Made by a program: the position numbers and the translations under genes. The notes beneath the pieces were generated by a model. It saw nothing but the letters and a program-made list of their open reading frames with translations. It did no database searches and was not told where the DNA came from. From the NCBI GenBank assembly GCA_022695795.1, contig MU404055.1, positions 620,001-684,000 on the forward strand: a stretch of 64,000 nt of DNA, read 5' to 3'. Positions within the stretch are counted from its first letter, which is position 1; each line of letters opens with the position of its first letter. Origin of the DNA: Biscogniauxia marginata (Eukaryota > Ascomycota > Sordariomycetes > Xylariales > Xylariaceae). Below are positions 45,391-59,039 of this stretch, in pieces.

Positions 45391-47700
45391 ATGCCTCCTA
45401 AAACTAGAGGGTAACAAGAAAAGAAACAAGTAAAAGAATAATAATTAATAAGCTTTTAAACAAAAGCTTTAAGTCCTTTTACGATATAATTAAAAGGTTT
45501 AAAGGAACCAACATAAGAGTTCATTATAGTTGTAGCTAAAGAAGAGTTATAAGAGGACATCTCGGAAGATCAACAAGAAGAAATGCCTAAAGAAGAAGAC
45601 AAACAAGCAAGATAACCCTAACCACCTTTAAACGATAGCGACCCCAATAACTTAAACGATAACAACAATATAATAACCCCCGACGTGAAGAGTTTTAAAC
45701 TAATTATACTTAGTAGATATAATAAGTTAAGCGATCTAAAAGGATTTTTAATTTAAACTAGAACTTATTTACGGTTTTATTATAAAACGATTACCACTAA
45801 AGAATAAAAGGTTTTCACGGTATCCTAGCTCCTTGCTAGAACCGCCTTAACCTGGTTTCAACCAGTGTTAAAGAATTATCTAGAAAACGGATCAAACGCT
45901 CAAAAAGATACGAAGAAAGTCTTCAAAAATTATAAGGAGTTTAAAAAACAACTTAAGTCTATATTCAGCAATTTAATCTTTAAGTAACAAGCCAAAACTC
46001 GATTTCACAAATTACGACAGAATAAAAAGGCTTTAAATTACGTTATTAAGTTCAAAAAACTCGTAAGCTAATTATAACTACCTATTAAAAGCCTATACTA
46101 CTTATTCTATTAAGGGTTAAAAAACCATATAAAAAATAAATTATACAAAATAAACCTATACAAAGAAAGAAACCCAGGGAAGTTCAATAACTACGTTATA
46201 ATGGCAATTGCCATCGATAACGAAAACTTCAAATAATACCTTGAAAAGAAAAAGACGGTATAACGAAGAAATGGCGACCAACTAAAAGGAGGAAATCATA
46301 AAAGCGGTGCCGGAACCAGAAAAGGCACGAGAACAAAGTCAGATCCTATTAAAATTAACGTTATTTAAAAAGAACGAAAAAAACGAGATAAATTAACCAT
46401 TAAGTATTTCAACTATAGAAAAAAAGGACATTATAAAAACGAATACTGAAATCTTAAGAAACAAGAACTAAAAACAAGAGGGATTCCTTAACCTAAGAAA
46501 AGAGTCGCCGAAGCAAGAATTTAATTTAAAAACAACGAAGAAATAAACCAAGTATTTATTATTGGCATTATTAAAGTAGAAAAGATTAAAGAGGCTCTTA
46601 TAAAAAGAATCTATAGATCTTATTAAGTTAACCACAAAGACTACCCAAAAAATAACCATTTATATCTAGGACATCTCACACTAAAACAAGCCAAATAAAG
46701 ATATAACGAAAGCGAACTACTATATATATATGATAATTACAAGTTAGGATACGACTTAGGAATTAAATTAAACTATAGTGATCTACATTAAAGCCATTAT
46801 AAGAACGACAAATGCGAAACCCACTAGAGGAAAAGCCAGCATAATAGCCTAAACTAGAGGCTTTGTATAGATGATAGTTGTAGTATTCATTAGAGCTTAA
46901 GGGAATATACATTATTACATTAAAGCTTTTATATTAACGACGTTTGTTAAATATATAAAAGTTTTAAGGATAAAGCCGGTTACTATCCTCAAGAACTAGA
47001 GAATGACGACATAGAAAAAAATAAGTGTATTTATAATAACACCCCACGATAGCCACATTACCCTAGAGCATGTTATCTTCACCCAAGCTCCGAAAAAAGC
47101 TACGAAGTAATGGCTAAAGATTACATGTGTTACATCTCGGTATTATACGACGTACATAACTTGCTTAAAACAGGTTTCGAAAAAGACGAGATTAAGGAAG
47201 AATTATAGGAATTATAAAAAGGACTATATTTTCTATAATAGCTCGAAGAACGAACTAAATACGATATTAATCTATTTGGCTTTATAAAAAAATACTTAAT
47301 AAAATAACAAATAAAAACACGTGCGATTAAACAAGGTTATAAACAAATCACTAAAGCATATTTCAAGAAAGAAGAGAAACTCCTAGAAATCAATATAAAC
47401 CTAAGGGGAGACATTAAGATACCTATAATAAGTAGACTTAATAATTATTCCTTTTATTTAAGGATAATTTAGAACTTTAAAAAATTCCGAGTTAATAAAA
47501 CGAATTTAGGTTATAAAAGGGCCCTCGAAAAAGAATTGAAGTTTTAATGTATAAAATTCTGTATAAAAAATAAACCTCTTACCCCTTATTACGTGAAGGG
47601 TAATTAGAGAAACTATTTAAGTAATAATTACTAGAAACACGCTCTTATAAAAGCCCAAAAATGGAAGGACATCCGGGCTACAACAACTAAAAGAAAACTA
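45391..47700 (+). pseudogene. Ty3 gag region of element 1, RIP-mutated
   Basis: The frame starts MPPKTRG and quickly meets stops. Near 46405-46446 a CCHC zinc knuckle can be recognised although all three cysteines now read Tyr (YFNYRKKGHYKNEY); the histidine remains. TGY-to-TAY is a G-to-A change, in line with RIP. The boundary with pol is not exact. Confidence 0.7.
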
Positions 47701-47799
47701 AAAGGAAAGGGACGTAGAAAACCAAAAAACGGTAAAAGCTCTCGCCAGTAAAGCAACGAGAAGCCATGAATAACAAGTCCTTATATAAAGTCTAATTAA

Positions 47800-50700
47800 G
47801 ACTTAATAACATTATTATAACCAAAGTTAAGTATAATGGAAAGGAGTATAAAGCCTTAATAGATTTAGGAGCAAATAAAAGCTATGTCTTAATAAAAGTA
47901 GCTTAAAAAGACAGAATACTATAAGTATATAAATAAAATCCATATAAGCTATAAAACTTTAAAGGAAACATATTTAATTACGAGAATGGTAGAGTACTAA
48001 AAAAAATAATTCCTCTCTCGATAACTATTTAAAGACATCCTAAATAAGTTATTCTTAATATTGTATATATATTAGATCACGATATAATCTTAAAAATGAA
48101 TTAACTTAAAAAAAGTAATTCACGAATAAATTTCAAGATAAATACGCTTTATTGGGATTAAAAATAGGAGGAGTTAATCGCTATAAGTTACGAAATAAGT
48201 ACCGTAAGTAACTTTAAAGAAACAAATACAAAAACGAAATATATCGCTTATATAATTTAAATAACCAAACCTGAAAATCTAACGAAGAGAATACCGCGCG
48301 AGTACCTTCGTTTCCATAAATTATTTAGAGATAAAACAAAAAAAGAATTATTAAAATATAGCTAATAAGATCATTAAATCTACTTTAAAAAAGGAAAATA
48401 ACTAAAATTATTTTTAATATATCTTATAAATCAAGAAAAACAAAGAGCATTATAAAAGGGAATTTAGAAGGATCTCGACAAAAGATATATTCGAGAATTC
48501 GAATCCTCGTTAGGATACCTGGTAATTATAATACCTAAAATTAACAAAAACGGGAAATAACGTGTCAATAAAAAAGGAAACCTAGTATAAAGACGAATAA
48601 TCGATTACCGACACCTAAATGAAATAACCAAGAAAAACGGGTATTTATTACTACTAATGAAACTTATAAAAGGATAAATTAACAAGGCTTAAATCTTTAT
48701 AGCATTAAACCTTCGCGATAAATACTATATAATTAGAATGGCTAAGGGACACGAATAATATATAGCCTTCCAAACGATATATAGACATTATAAATACAAA
48801 GTTATGCCATTTAGACTTATTAACGCACCCACTACATTTCAACATATAATCATAATAGTCCTTCGCAAGTTTCTAGATAAATTTATATTTATTTACTTGA
48901 ACGATATACTAATTTACTTAAAAAACGAGAAAGAATATAAGGAACATATAAAGCAAGTATTAAAAACCCTGGAAAAAGCGAACCTACTTATTTATCCAAC
49001 TAAAAGTAAATAGTATGTCAAGAAACTAGATTATTTAGGGTTTATAATAAGTCTAAGAGAAATTCGTATTTAAAAGAGAAAAATAGTAATAGTTAAGGAT
49101 TAGCTAGAACCTAAAAATGTTATAAACGTACGCGTATTTCTTGGCTTTGTTAACTATGTTAAATAACTCATTAAAGATTTCGGGCGTATCGCTAAACCAT
49201 TAACGGAACTAATTACCCTAATAAAAATAAGAAAGGCTTTTCATTTCACTAAAAAAGCCAAATAAGCTTTTCAGTAACTAAAGGAAGTTATAACTAATAA
49301 GGTTATATATAAACTTCTAAATGAAAATAAAAAGAAACGACTAAGAACAAACGCTTTAAATTTCGCCATTAAAGCAGTCCTAGAGCAATTAAAAGACAAT
49401 AAGAAATAGTACCTAGTCGCGTACCTATTTAAAGCACTATATAGTACTAAATTAAATTATTAAATTTATAATAAGAAACTATTAATAGTCATTAAAGCAC
49501 TAAAGAAATAAAAACCATAGCTTAGCAGAACCAAAGAACCTATCGACATCTATTTAAACCATAAAAACCTTACACGATTTATAACAATATAAACGCTTAA
49601 CTAAAGACACGAGCGTTAGATGATTTTCCTGTCCAGATTCAATTTCAGAATCCAGCACATTAAGAGAAAGGAAAACATTCAAGTAAATCTTCTTAGTAGA
49701 AAAGAAGATTATGAATAAAAAATCAATAAAAAAGATATCCAGATATTTAAACAACAAAATAACGAATTAGTTGTATTAATTTACATACAAATCAATATAA
49801 AAAACTAAAAATAACGATTCAAGGAAAATTACAATTAAAAAGAAAAATAATTATAGTCTTAATAAAGATTTAACGACGAACTTTTTTTATATAAGGAAAA
49901 GGTATATATACTAAAATAAGTACAAAACGAATTCGTTAAAGAATTTCACGAATATTCTTTACATAGCCACTAAGGGATTTTCAAAACGGTGAAACGACTT
50001 CAAAAGGAATTTGACTTTCCAGGAATATAATAAATAATTAAAAGAATTATAAAGAATTATAACATCTATAATAAGGCTAAAACATTACGACATAAACCAT
50101 ATAAACTATTATAATTAACATAAATACCTAACAAAGCATAAAATATAATTACATGGGACTTCGTAATAAAACTTTTAAAGTTAAAAGATCTTACTATAAA
50201 AATACATTATAATAGTATATAGGTAATCATTAATAGACTCACGAAATACGTCTATTTCTTATTATTTAACAAATTAAGTACAATAAAATAATTGGTTTTT
50301 AACTTTTTAAAGGAATATGTCAGCAAATATGGGCTATTAAAACGCATTATTTTAAATAGAAATAAATTGTTTATATCGAAATTTTGAACCAGTTTAATAA
50401 AACGAATAAGAATTAAATAAAAGTTGTTTATAATATATTACCCCTAAACGAACGGGTAAATAAAAAAACTAAACTAAATAATAAAACAGTATTTACAAAG
50501 CTATATTAACTAAGAAATGAATAACTAGGTAGAATTACTATTAATAACCCAAATAGCATATAACACTTCGATTAACAAAAACATGAAGATATTACTATAT
50601 AAGGCAGTGTACAAGCAAAAGGCGGAAGCTTAAAAACAATCGATTAAACTCACGAAAGCACCAAGAATCGAAATAAAGGCCCCGAAAGCAGAAATACTAT

Positions 50701-51240
50701 CCGAAAAGATCTAAGCAGTACAATAACGGCTATAAAAAGAATTACAGTTTATTTAAGATAAAATAATAAAGTACTATAATAAAAGAAGAATTAAGGGACC
50801 AATTTTTAGAAGAAGAGATATAATTTACTTACTCCGTTAACGACAAAGCGTAATATTAAAAATACCCTAAATTAAAACAAAACAACTTAGCGAAAAACTA
50901 AAATTCAAGAAATTAGGATTATATAAGATTAAAAAGGTTGTTTCGAAAGTTAATTATAAACTCTCGCTATTAAAGGGATTTAGAATACATCTTATATTTC
51001 ATGTTTTACTTTTAAAACCAGCACTAAAAAACGCCTCGTTAAAAAAACAGTTAAAATTTAAAGAAAATCTTAATAAGTACGAAATCGAAAAAATATTAAA
51101 TTTAAAAAAAGTTAGTAATTAGTTATAATATCTCGTTAAATAGGAAGGTTACTTACTTAAGGAGAATACTTAGGAACCTTTTAAGCATTTAAAGAACCTG
51201 ACAAATGAAATTGAGGATTTCTACCGCTAAAATCTAAACC
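47800..51240 (+). pseudogene. Ty3 pol region of element 1, RIP-mutated
   Basis: The protease motif appears as LIDLGANKSYVL, with Leu where Ser or Thr belongs. Reverse transcriptase shows MPFRLINAPTTFQ (from 48804) and the catalytic YxDD box as YLND at 48894-48905, so the first aspartate is lost by GAC-to-AAC. RNase H and the linker follow (NALNFAIKAVLEQL, IQHIKRKENIQVNLLSR). Integrase shows EFHEYSLHSH with a zinc-binding His, and a GPIFRRRDIIYLL C-terminal part. The chromodomain (YEIEKILNLKKVS, then EGYLLKENT.EPFKHLKNL) lies at 51078-51225. Trp and Gln positions are often TAG/TAA. Confidence 0.88.
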
Positions 51241-51390
51241 AGCTAGAAAGGCCTAGATATCGAGATTTTAATCCTGCTAAAAAGAATTAAGAAAAAAAAA
51301 AAAGTAGGCCTTAGAAATAAACAAGTTCTACGAAGATTTAGGTTAACGCTATAATCCCTTTATACGTTACGATTCTTTAATAAGACGTTT

Positions 51391-51858
51391 TTATTTTTCT
51401 TTTTTACGCTTAATACGCTTTAAATTCTCTATAGAATTAAAACCCCGAGTAATCATTTTACGAAGTTTATTTAATTATAATTTACGCTTGGTTTTAAGGC
51501 GTAAAATGCGATTTATAACTATCTTCTTAATAACATAAACAATCTTATAATAGGATTCCGCTTTCTCGAGCTCGGCCTCGACCTTTTAAAACTATTTCAT
51601 GATTTTAAACATACTTTTTCGCGAGATACTAAACACGTCATATCGCGATCGACTTAATTTTATATATTTTACATAATAATTAAAATCCTCCGAAGCAACA
51701 TAATCTTTTTTATTACGCTCGTAATAAGAATAAGCCATCTTTTTTTTACCATAAAAAGCAACAAAATTTAAGAGAGTTACCTTATTTTTAACTTGTTTCT
51801 TAGCTCGACGCGAGATGTTAGAATTTTCTTTGCGAAGTTTTATTATATGATGAGACAT
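51391..51858 (-). pseudogene. Antisense K/E-rich reading frame in the Ty3 3' region
   Basis: On the strand opposite to gag-pol, ATG 51858 opens a frame of 88 codons (MSHHIIKLRKENSNISRRAK ... SRKSMFKIMK). After TAG at 51592-51594 the same frame continues with coding-like sequence (VEAELEKAESYYKIVYVIKK, then RILRLKTKRKL) to a terminal TAA at 51391-51393. In total it has 156 codons with three internal TAG/TAA stops that fit CAG/CAA origin. The composition suggests a basic coiled coil. I recognise no named domain. It lies between the chromodomain and the 3' LTR. Confidence 0.6.
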
Positions 51859-51950
51859 TATAAACTAAGTTAAAGAAAGTTTAGATCTCTTAATAAATCG
51901 GAGGGAAGAATAGCTAACCCTCTTTTTATCTTTGGGACAAAGATTCTCGA

Positions 51951-51960
51951 AGGGGAAAAA
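51951..51960 (+). other. Polypurine tract of element 1
   Basis: AGGGGAAAAA lies 3 bases before the 3' LTR. A similar purine run (CGAAAAAGGGGAGAAATAA in reverse complement) abuts LTR F in the inverted element. It would prime plus-strand DNA synthesis. Confidence 0.75.
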
Positions 51961-51963
51961 TAA

Positions 51964-52367
51964 TATTACGAGATTCTTAAAGTGGGAAACGAGTATTACG
52001 CACGTAACCCCATCGAATATGTGAATAGTGGGTGAGGTAACCTACGATTTAATTATTTAGTGAATATGTAAATAGTGGGTGGGGTAACTTACGATTTAAT
52101 TATTTAGTGAATTGTATAAGAAGAAAGACGAGTATAAGTAAATTAGAATTTTTTTGTGTAATTAGTTTCTCGTTCTTTAGCTATTAATTTAAGATTATAG
52201 TTATTTTTTGATATTATAGTGAGAGTACCTTGAAACCTCTTTAACGAACATAATATTGTGAATCTTTAAACCAATCTTAACCCATTATTACCTCCAAATC
52301 AAGAAAACCTAGTACGTACTTACTTGTGAAGTTAGCTGACTAGGAATACATAGGGAGGTTCGTCACA
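51964..52367 (+). repeat. LTR D', 3' LTR of element 1
   Basis: 404 bp, equal in length to the 5' copy. It carries CACGTA where the 5' copy carries TACGTG, so the ancestral hexamer was CACGTG. It has both tandem 47-bp units, each with more C-to-T and G-to-A changes. Confidence 0.92.
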
Positions 52368-55300
52368 ACCCCTTAAAACTAAAGAGTAATAAATAAAAAC
52401 AAATAAAAAAACCTTAATTAATAAGCTTTTAAATAAAAGCTTTAGATTTTTTTACGATATAATAAAAAGGTTTAAAAAAAACCAACATAAAAATTAATTA
52501 TAATTATAACTAAAAAAGAGCTTTAAAAAGACACCTTTAAAGCTTAATAAAAAATCGTTTGAAAAAGAAAAAAAGGAGGAAAAAAAAGCACTTAAAAAAT
52601 AAACAAGTAAAATAATTTTTACTTTTTAAAAATAAACAGCCGAAGCCACCTTTAAACAACGAAAATAACATAATAAGTTAAGTAATTTAAAAGGATTTCT
52701 AATTTAAGCCGAAACTTATTTACGGTTTTATCACGAAATAATTACCACTAAAAAACAAAAGGTTTTTACGATATCTTAGTTTCTCGTCGAAACTACTTTA
52801 ACCTAGTTTTAATTAATATTAAAAAATTACTTAAATAATAAACAAAACGCCTAAAAAGACATAAAAAAGTCTTTAAAAATTAAAAAAAATTAAAAAAAAC
52901 AATTTATATTTATATTTAGCAACTTAATTCTTAAATAATAAATTAAAGCTCGACTTTATAAATTATAATAAAACAAAAAGATCTTAAATTACGCTATTAA
53001 GTTCAAGAAACTTGTAAGCTAGTTATAATTATTTATTAAAAACTAAAAAACCATATAAAAAATAAGTTATATAAAATAAACTTATATAAAAAAAGGAACC
53101 TAGAAAATTTTAATAATTACGTTATAATGGTAATTGTTATTAATAATAAAAACTTTAAATAATACCTTAAAAAAAAGACGATATAGCGAAGAAACGGCGA
53201 TTAGTAAAAAAAAAGGAAATCATAAAAATGGTATTAAAATAAAGAAAAGCATTAAAATTAAATCAAACCTTATTAAAATTAACGCTACTTAAAAAAAGCA
53301 AAAAAAAGCAAAAAAATTAACTATTAAGTGTTTTAATTATAAAAAGAAAAGATATTATAAAAACGAGTGTTAAAGTCTTAAGAAATAAAAACTAAAAATA
53401 AAAAGGATTTTTTAACCTGAGAAAAAAACCTTTAAAATAAGGGTTTATTTCGAAAATAACAAAAAAGTAAACTAAATATTTATTATTATTATTATTATTA
53501 TTATTAAAATAAAGAAAAATGAAAAAGTCTTTATAAAAAAAGTAATAATATCCGTTAAAGTTATAAAGAAAAAGCTTATAAATATTACTTAAGGTATTAT
53601 TGCTTATTTATTATAATTTATAAATGTTATAAATGTTATTAAAACAACCTTTAGAATTATTTAAAGCATGGTTATTTATATTTAAAGTATTTCACGTTAA
53701 AACAAGCTAAATAAAGATATAACAAAAACGAATTATTATATAAATATAATACTTATAAACTAGGATACGACTTAAAAGTTAAATCGAACCATAATAAACT
53801 ACATTAAAGCCATTATAATAACGATAAATATAAAACATATTAAAAAAAAAGTAAATATAATAACTTATACCGGAAGTTTTATATAAATAACAATTACGAT
53901 ATTTATTAAAACCTAAATAATATTAATTAACTTAATAAGTTATTAAGTAAAAAACCTAAATTAAAGCTAAAAGTAATAAAATAACTAAAAAACGAAATAT
54001 TTTAACTTAATAAAAATAAAATCATAAAATCATAAAAAAAACATATATCGTTATATTAAAGCTTTTATATTAATAACGCTTATTAAATATATAAAAGCTT
54101 TAAAGATAAAGCCGGTTATTATCCTTAAAAACTAGAAAGTAATAATATAAAAGAAAATAAGTGTATTTATAATAACGTCTCATAATAGTTATATTATTTT
54201 AAAGCATATTATTTTTACTTAAGTTCCGAAAAAAGCAACGAAATAATTATTAAGGGTTATATATATTATACTTTAATATTATGCGATATATATAATTTAC
54301 TCGAAACGGGTTTCGAAAAAGACGAAATTAAAAAAAAATTACACTTTTTATATTAACTCGAAAAACGAGTTAAATACGATATTAATTTATTTAATTTTAT
54401 AAAGAAATACTTAATAAAATAATAAGTAAAAATATGTGTAATTAAATTAAGTTATAAACGAATCGTTAAAACATATTTTTTAAAAAAGGTAAAGTTTTTA
54501 AAAATATATATAAACTTGTAAAAAGATATTAAGTTATTTTTAATAAATAAATCTAAGAATTATATCTTTTATTTAAAAATAATTTAAAACTTTAAAAAAC
54601 TTCGAATTAATAAAAAAATAAATTTAAGTTATAAAAAGGCCCTCGAAAAAGAATTAAAGTTTTAATATATAAAGTTTTATATAAAAAATAAACCTTTTAC
54701 TTTTTATTACTTAAAAGATAGTTAAAAAAACTATTTAAATAATAATTACTAGAAATACGCTTTTATAAAAGCCTAAAAATGAAAAAACATTAAAGCCATA
54801 GCGACCTAAAAAAACCCAAAAGAAAGGAGACATGGAAAACCAAAAAACGATAAAAGCTCTCGCTAGTAAAGTAATAAAAAGCCATAAATAACAAGTCTTT
54901 ATACGAAGTTTAATTAAAACTTAATAATAATATTATAATTAAAATAAAGTATAATAAAAAGGAGTATAAAGCCTTTATAAACTTAAAAATAAATAAAAGT
55001 TATATTTTAATTAAAATAGTTTAAAGGAATAATATATTATAAGTATATAAATAAAGTTTATATAAATTATAAAACTTTAAAGGATATATATTTAATTACG
55101 AGAATAACAAGGTATTAAAAGAAATAATCTCTCTTTTAATAATTATTTAAAAATATCTTAAATAAGTTATTTTTAACATTATATATATATTAAATTACGA
55201 TATAATTTTAAAAATGAATTAATTTAAAAAAAGTAATTTATAAATAAATTTCGAGATAAATACGCTTTATTAAGATTAAAATTAAAAGGAATTAATTATT

Positions 55301-58015
55301 ATAAGTTATAAAATAAGTACCGTAAGTGACACTAAAAAAACGGATATAAAAACGAAACATATTACCTATATAATTTAAGTAACCAAGCTTAAAAATTTAA
55401 TAAAAAGAGTACTATATAAGTACTTTCGTTTCTATAAATTATTTAAAAATAAAATAAAATAAAATAATTAAAATATAACTAGTAAGATTACTAAATCTAT
55501 TTAAAAAAAAGAAAATAATTAAAACTATTTTTAATATATTTTATAAATTAAGAAAAATAAAAGGCATTATAAAAAGGAATTTAAAAAGATCTTAATAAAA
55601 GATATATTCGAAAATTAAAGTCCTCGTTAAAATACCCGGTAATTATAATATTAAAGATCGATAAAAATAAAAAGTAATATATTAATAAAAAAGAAAATTT
55701 AATATAACGACAAATAATTAACTTTAACACCTTAATAAGGTAATAAAGAAAAACGAATACTCGTTATTACTAATAAAACTTATAAAAAAGCAAATTAATA
55801 AAGCTTAAATCTTTATAATATTAAACCTTCGCGATAGTTATTATATAATTAAAATAGCTAAAAAACATGAATAATACACCGCCTTTTAAACGGTATATAA
55901 ACATTATAAATATAAAGTTATGCTATTTAAACTTATTAACGCACCCGTTATATTTTAATATATAATTATAATAATTTTTCGCAAGTTTTTAAATAAATTT
56001 ATATTCGTTTATTTAAATAATATATTAATTTACTTAAAAAACGAAAAAGAGTATAAAAATATATAAAACAAATATTAAAAACCCTAAAAAAAGTAAACCT
56101 ACTTATTTATTCGATTAAAAGTAAATAACATATCAAAAAACTAGATTTAAGGTTTATAATAAATCTAAGAGAAATCCGTATTTAAAAAGGAAAAAAAATA
56201 ATAATTAAGGATTAGTTAAAACTTAAAAGTGTTATAAATATACGCATATTTCTTAGCTTTATTAATTATGTTAAATAACTTATTTAAGATTTCAGGCAAA
56301 TTGTTAAGTTATTAACGAAATTAATTACCTTAATAAAAACAAGAAAAACTTTCCACTTTATTAAAAAAGCCAAATAAGCTTTTTAATAACTAAAAAAAGT
56401 TATAATTAATAAGGTTATATATAAACTTTTAAACGAAAACAAGAAAAAACGATTAAAAATAAACGCCTTAAATTTCGCTATTAAAGTAATTTTAAAGTAA
56501 TTAAAAAACAATAAAAAATAATACTTAATCGCGTATTTATTTAAGGCATTATATAGTGTTAAATTAAACTATTAAATTTATAACAAGGAATTATTAATAA
56601 TTATTAAAGCATTAAAAAAATAAAAAATATAGCTTAATAAAACTAAAAAACTTTACACGATTTATAATAACGCAAACGCTTAATTAAAAACATAAACGTT
56701 AAATAATTTTCTTGTTTAAATTTAATTTTAAAATTTATTATATTAAAGAAAAAAAATATTTAAACAAATCTTTTTAGTAAAAAAGGAAATTATAAATTAA
56801 AAATTAACAAAAAAGATATTTAGATATTTAAATAATAAAATAACGAATTTATTATACTTATTTATATACGAATTAACATAAGAAATTAAAAATAACGTTT
56901 TAAAAAAAGATATAATTAAAAAATAGTTATAATTATAATAAAGATTTAATAACGAACTTTTTTTATATCGAGAGAAAACTTATATATTAAAACAAATTTA
57001 AAACGAATTTATTAAAGAATTCCACAAATACTTTTTACATGGTTATTAAGGAATTTTTAAAACGTTAAAATAATTTTAAAAAGAATTCGACTTTTTAAAA
57101 ATATGACAAATAATTAAAAAAGTTATAAAGAATTATAACGTTTATAATAAAACTAAAACATTACGATATAAACTATATAAATTATTATAATTAATTTAAA
57201 TATTTAATAAAGCGTGGCACATAATTATATAAAATTTCGTAATAAAACTCTTTAAATTAAAAAACCTTATTATAAGAGTACTTTATAATAACATATAAGT
57301 AATTATTAATAACTTAAATAATATATAACACTTCAATTAATAAAGACATAAAAATGTTATTATATAAAGTAATATACGATTAAAAAGCGAAAATCTAAAA
57401 ATAACTAATCGAACTTATAAAAGCACTAAAAATCAAAATAAAAGCCTTAAAAGTAGAAATATTATCTAAAAAAGTCCAAGTAATATAATTATAATTATAA
57501 AAAAAATTATAATTCATTTAAAACAAAATAACAAAGTATTATAATAAAAAAAGAATTAAAGAATTAACTTTTAAAAAAGGAGATATAATTTACTTGCTTC
57601 GTTAACGATAAAATATATCGATAAAAACTCTATAAATTAAAATAAAACGATTTAATAAAAAGTTTAATTTCAAGAAATTAAAACCTTATAAAATTAAGAA
57701 AGTTATTTCAAGTGTTAATTATAAACTAAAACTATTAAGGAAATTTAAAATATATTTAGTTTTTTATATATCGTTATTAAAACTAATATTAAAAAACGCC
57801 TCGTTAAAAAACTAAAACGAGAGTAAAAAAAACTAAATAAATATAAAATAAAAAAGATTTTAAACTTAAAAAGAGTTAATAATTAGTTATAATATTTAAT
57901 TAAATGAGAAAAGTATTTATTAAAGGAAAATATATAAGAACTATTTAAGTATTTAATAAACTCGAAAGACGTACTTAATAAGTTTTATTAATAAAACCCG
58001 GATTAGCTAAGAAAA

Positions 58016-58470
58016 TGTGACGAACCTCCTTATGTGTTCCTAGTCAGCTAACTTCATAAGTAAGTACATACTAAGTTTTCTTAATTTAAAGGTAATAATG
58101 AGTTAAGGTTAATTTAAAAGAGTTATAATATTTTATTCGTTAAAAAGATTTCAAGGTATTTTCATTATAATATTAAAAAGTAATTATAATCTTAAATTAA
58201 TAACTAAAAAACTAGAATAAATAACTAGATATAAAAAAAATTCCAATTTATTTATATTTATTCCTTATTTTTTATACTTTTTATTTTGATATATTAAATA
58301 CCTATTAAATTTAACTAGATTTTAAATTATTAATACTTTCTTTAAATCTTAGATTTATTAAGATTTTAATTACGTGATATTATATTATATTTTCTTTTTA
58401 AGAAACTTATTTCGGGGTATTTTTAAACCGTCTTGTTTTTTAGTCCCTTTAAATTAATTAATTTATAACA
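58016..58470 (-). repeat. LTR F, 3' LTR of element 2
   Basis: 455 bp from TGTGACGAACCTCC to TATAACA in plus-strand reading. The R-U5 half aligns with the other LTRs, while the U3 half is AT-rich and too mutated to be assigned. A purine tract in element sense abuts it at about 58471-58490. Confidence 0.8.
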
Positions 58471-58746
58471 TTATTTCTCCCCTTTTTCGATTTTTGTTTT
58501 TAAAGATTTTTAAGTAAATTCTTTTTTTTGATATGTCTAGTATTAATAAACCGGTTATAAAGGTTTATAAAATTAATGTAAAACTCGTAACTTTTTTACC
58601 GTTTATATTTAACTTTATAAATACGAGGTTTTTTCTTATTTTTTTATTTTAAAAACGAATTTTTTTGTTTTATAATTTTAGGTTTTAAAACTTGTTTTAA
58701 TTATATTATTAAAATTCGATATTATTATAACAATTTAAACATTAAA

Positions 58747-59039
58747 ATGTCATTTTTATCGAATATAAGTCGTGAACGCGATTATATTGTTTTTAAATGT
58801 CGAAAAGTCGAGAATAAGCTTTAAACACAACTAATCGTTTAACTCGCTTATATAAATAAAAAGAATTTCTTTAAAAACGGGGCTTAGAAATATTAAAGCG
58901 TGATTTATTTTTAATTAAAGAGTTAAAGCGTATTAACTGTGAAGAGGAGAAATAAAGGCGATTAAAGGTGGAAAACGTTCGCTTTACTAAAGAACAGCGG
59001 CGAACGGAGAAATTGCTACGTCTATTTAAATTTAAGTAA
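58747..59039 (+). pseudogene. Antisense K/E-rich frame of element 2
   Basis: On the strand opposite to its gag-pol, ATG 58747 opens MSFLSNISRERDYIVFKCRK, followed by stops. A shifted frame then reads KRGLEILKRDLFLIKELKRI and VRFTKEQRRTEKLLRLFKFK to TAA 59037-59039. It occupies the same place as the antisense frame of element 1, but its sequence is different. It is a basic coiled-coil-like composition with no recognised domain. Confidence 0.45.

Larger units (their letters stand above)
44910..52367 (+). mobile_element. Complete Ty3/gypsy chromodomain retrotransposon, element 1
   Basis: The element is 7,458 bp with two LTRs of 404 bp each (44910-45313 and 51964-52367) and a perfect ACCCC duplication at 44905-44909 and 52368-52372. 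In order it contains: gag from ATG 45391 with a zinc knuckle near 46405-46446; protease near 47855-47880; reverse transcriptase ~48540-49060; RNase H ~49140-49620; integrase ~49930-50750; chromodomain ~51078-51225; an antisense reading frame 51391-51858; a purine tract at 51951-51960; and the 3' LTR. All domains carry many stops of TAA/TAG type and G-to-A or C-to-T missense changes, so it cannot make proteins. The arrangement places it among fungal chromoviruses of the Tf1/sushi type. Confidence 0.93.
44395..58015 (+). mobile_element. Older Ty3/gypsy element 0, split by nested insertion
   Basis: The 5' LTR C (44395-44826) is followed by 83 bp of internal sequence up to the gag start. Then comes the inserted element 1, and the internal sequence resumes at 52373 with the same gag, protease, RT and integrase order as element 1, ending near the chromodomain at about 58015. 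It is more degraded than element 1 and much more AT-rich. About 310 bp of the integrase core is missing at ~57311, between two ATTAATA microhomologies (compare 50228 and 50540). Its 3' end and 3' LTR are not present before the inverted element at 58016. Confidence 0.85.

Noticed and set aside
46468..46659. 63-codon minus-strand frame inside gag of element 1
   Set aside because: Phe/Asn/Tyr/Val-rich; it arises from AT bias opposite to gag and has no counterpart feature.
43224..52367. Possible CRISPR-like or satellite array because of repeated LTR pieces
   Set aside because: The repeats are LTRs of nested elements, with target duplications and pol genes between them.
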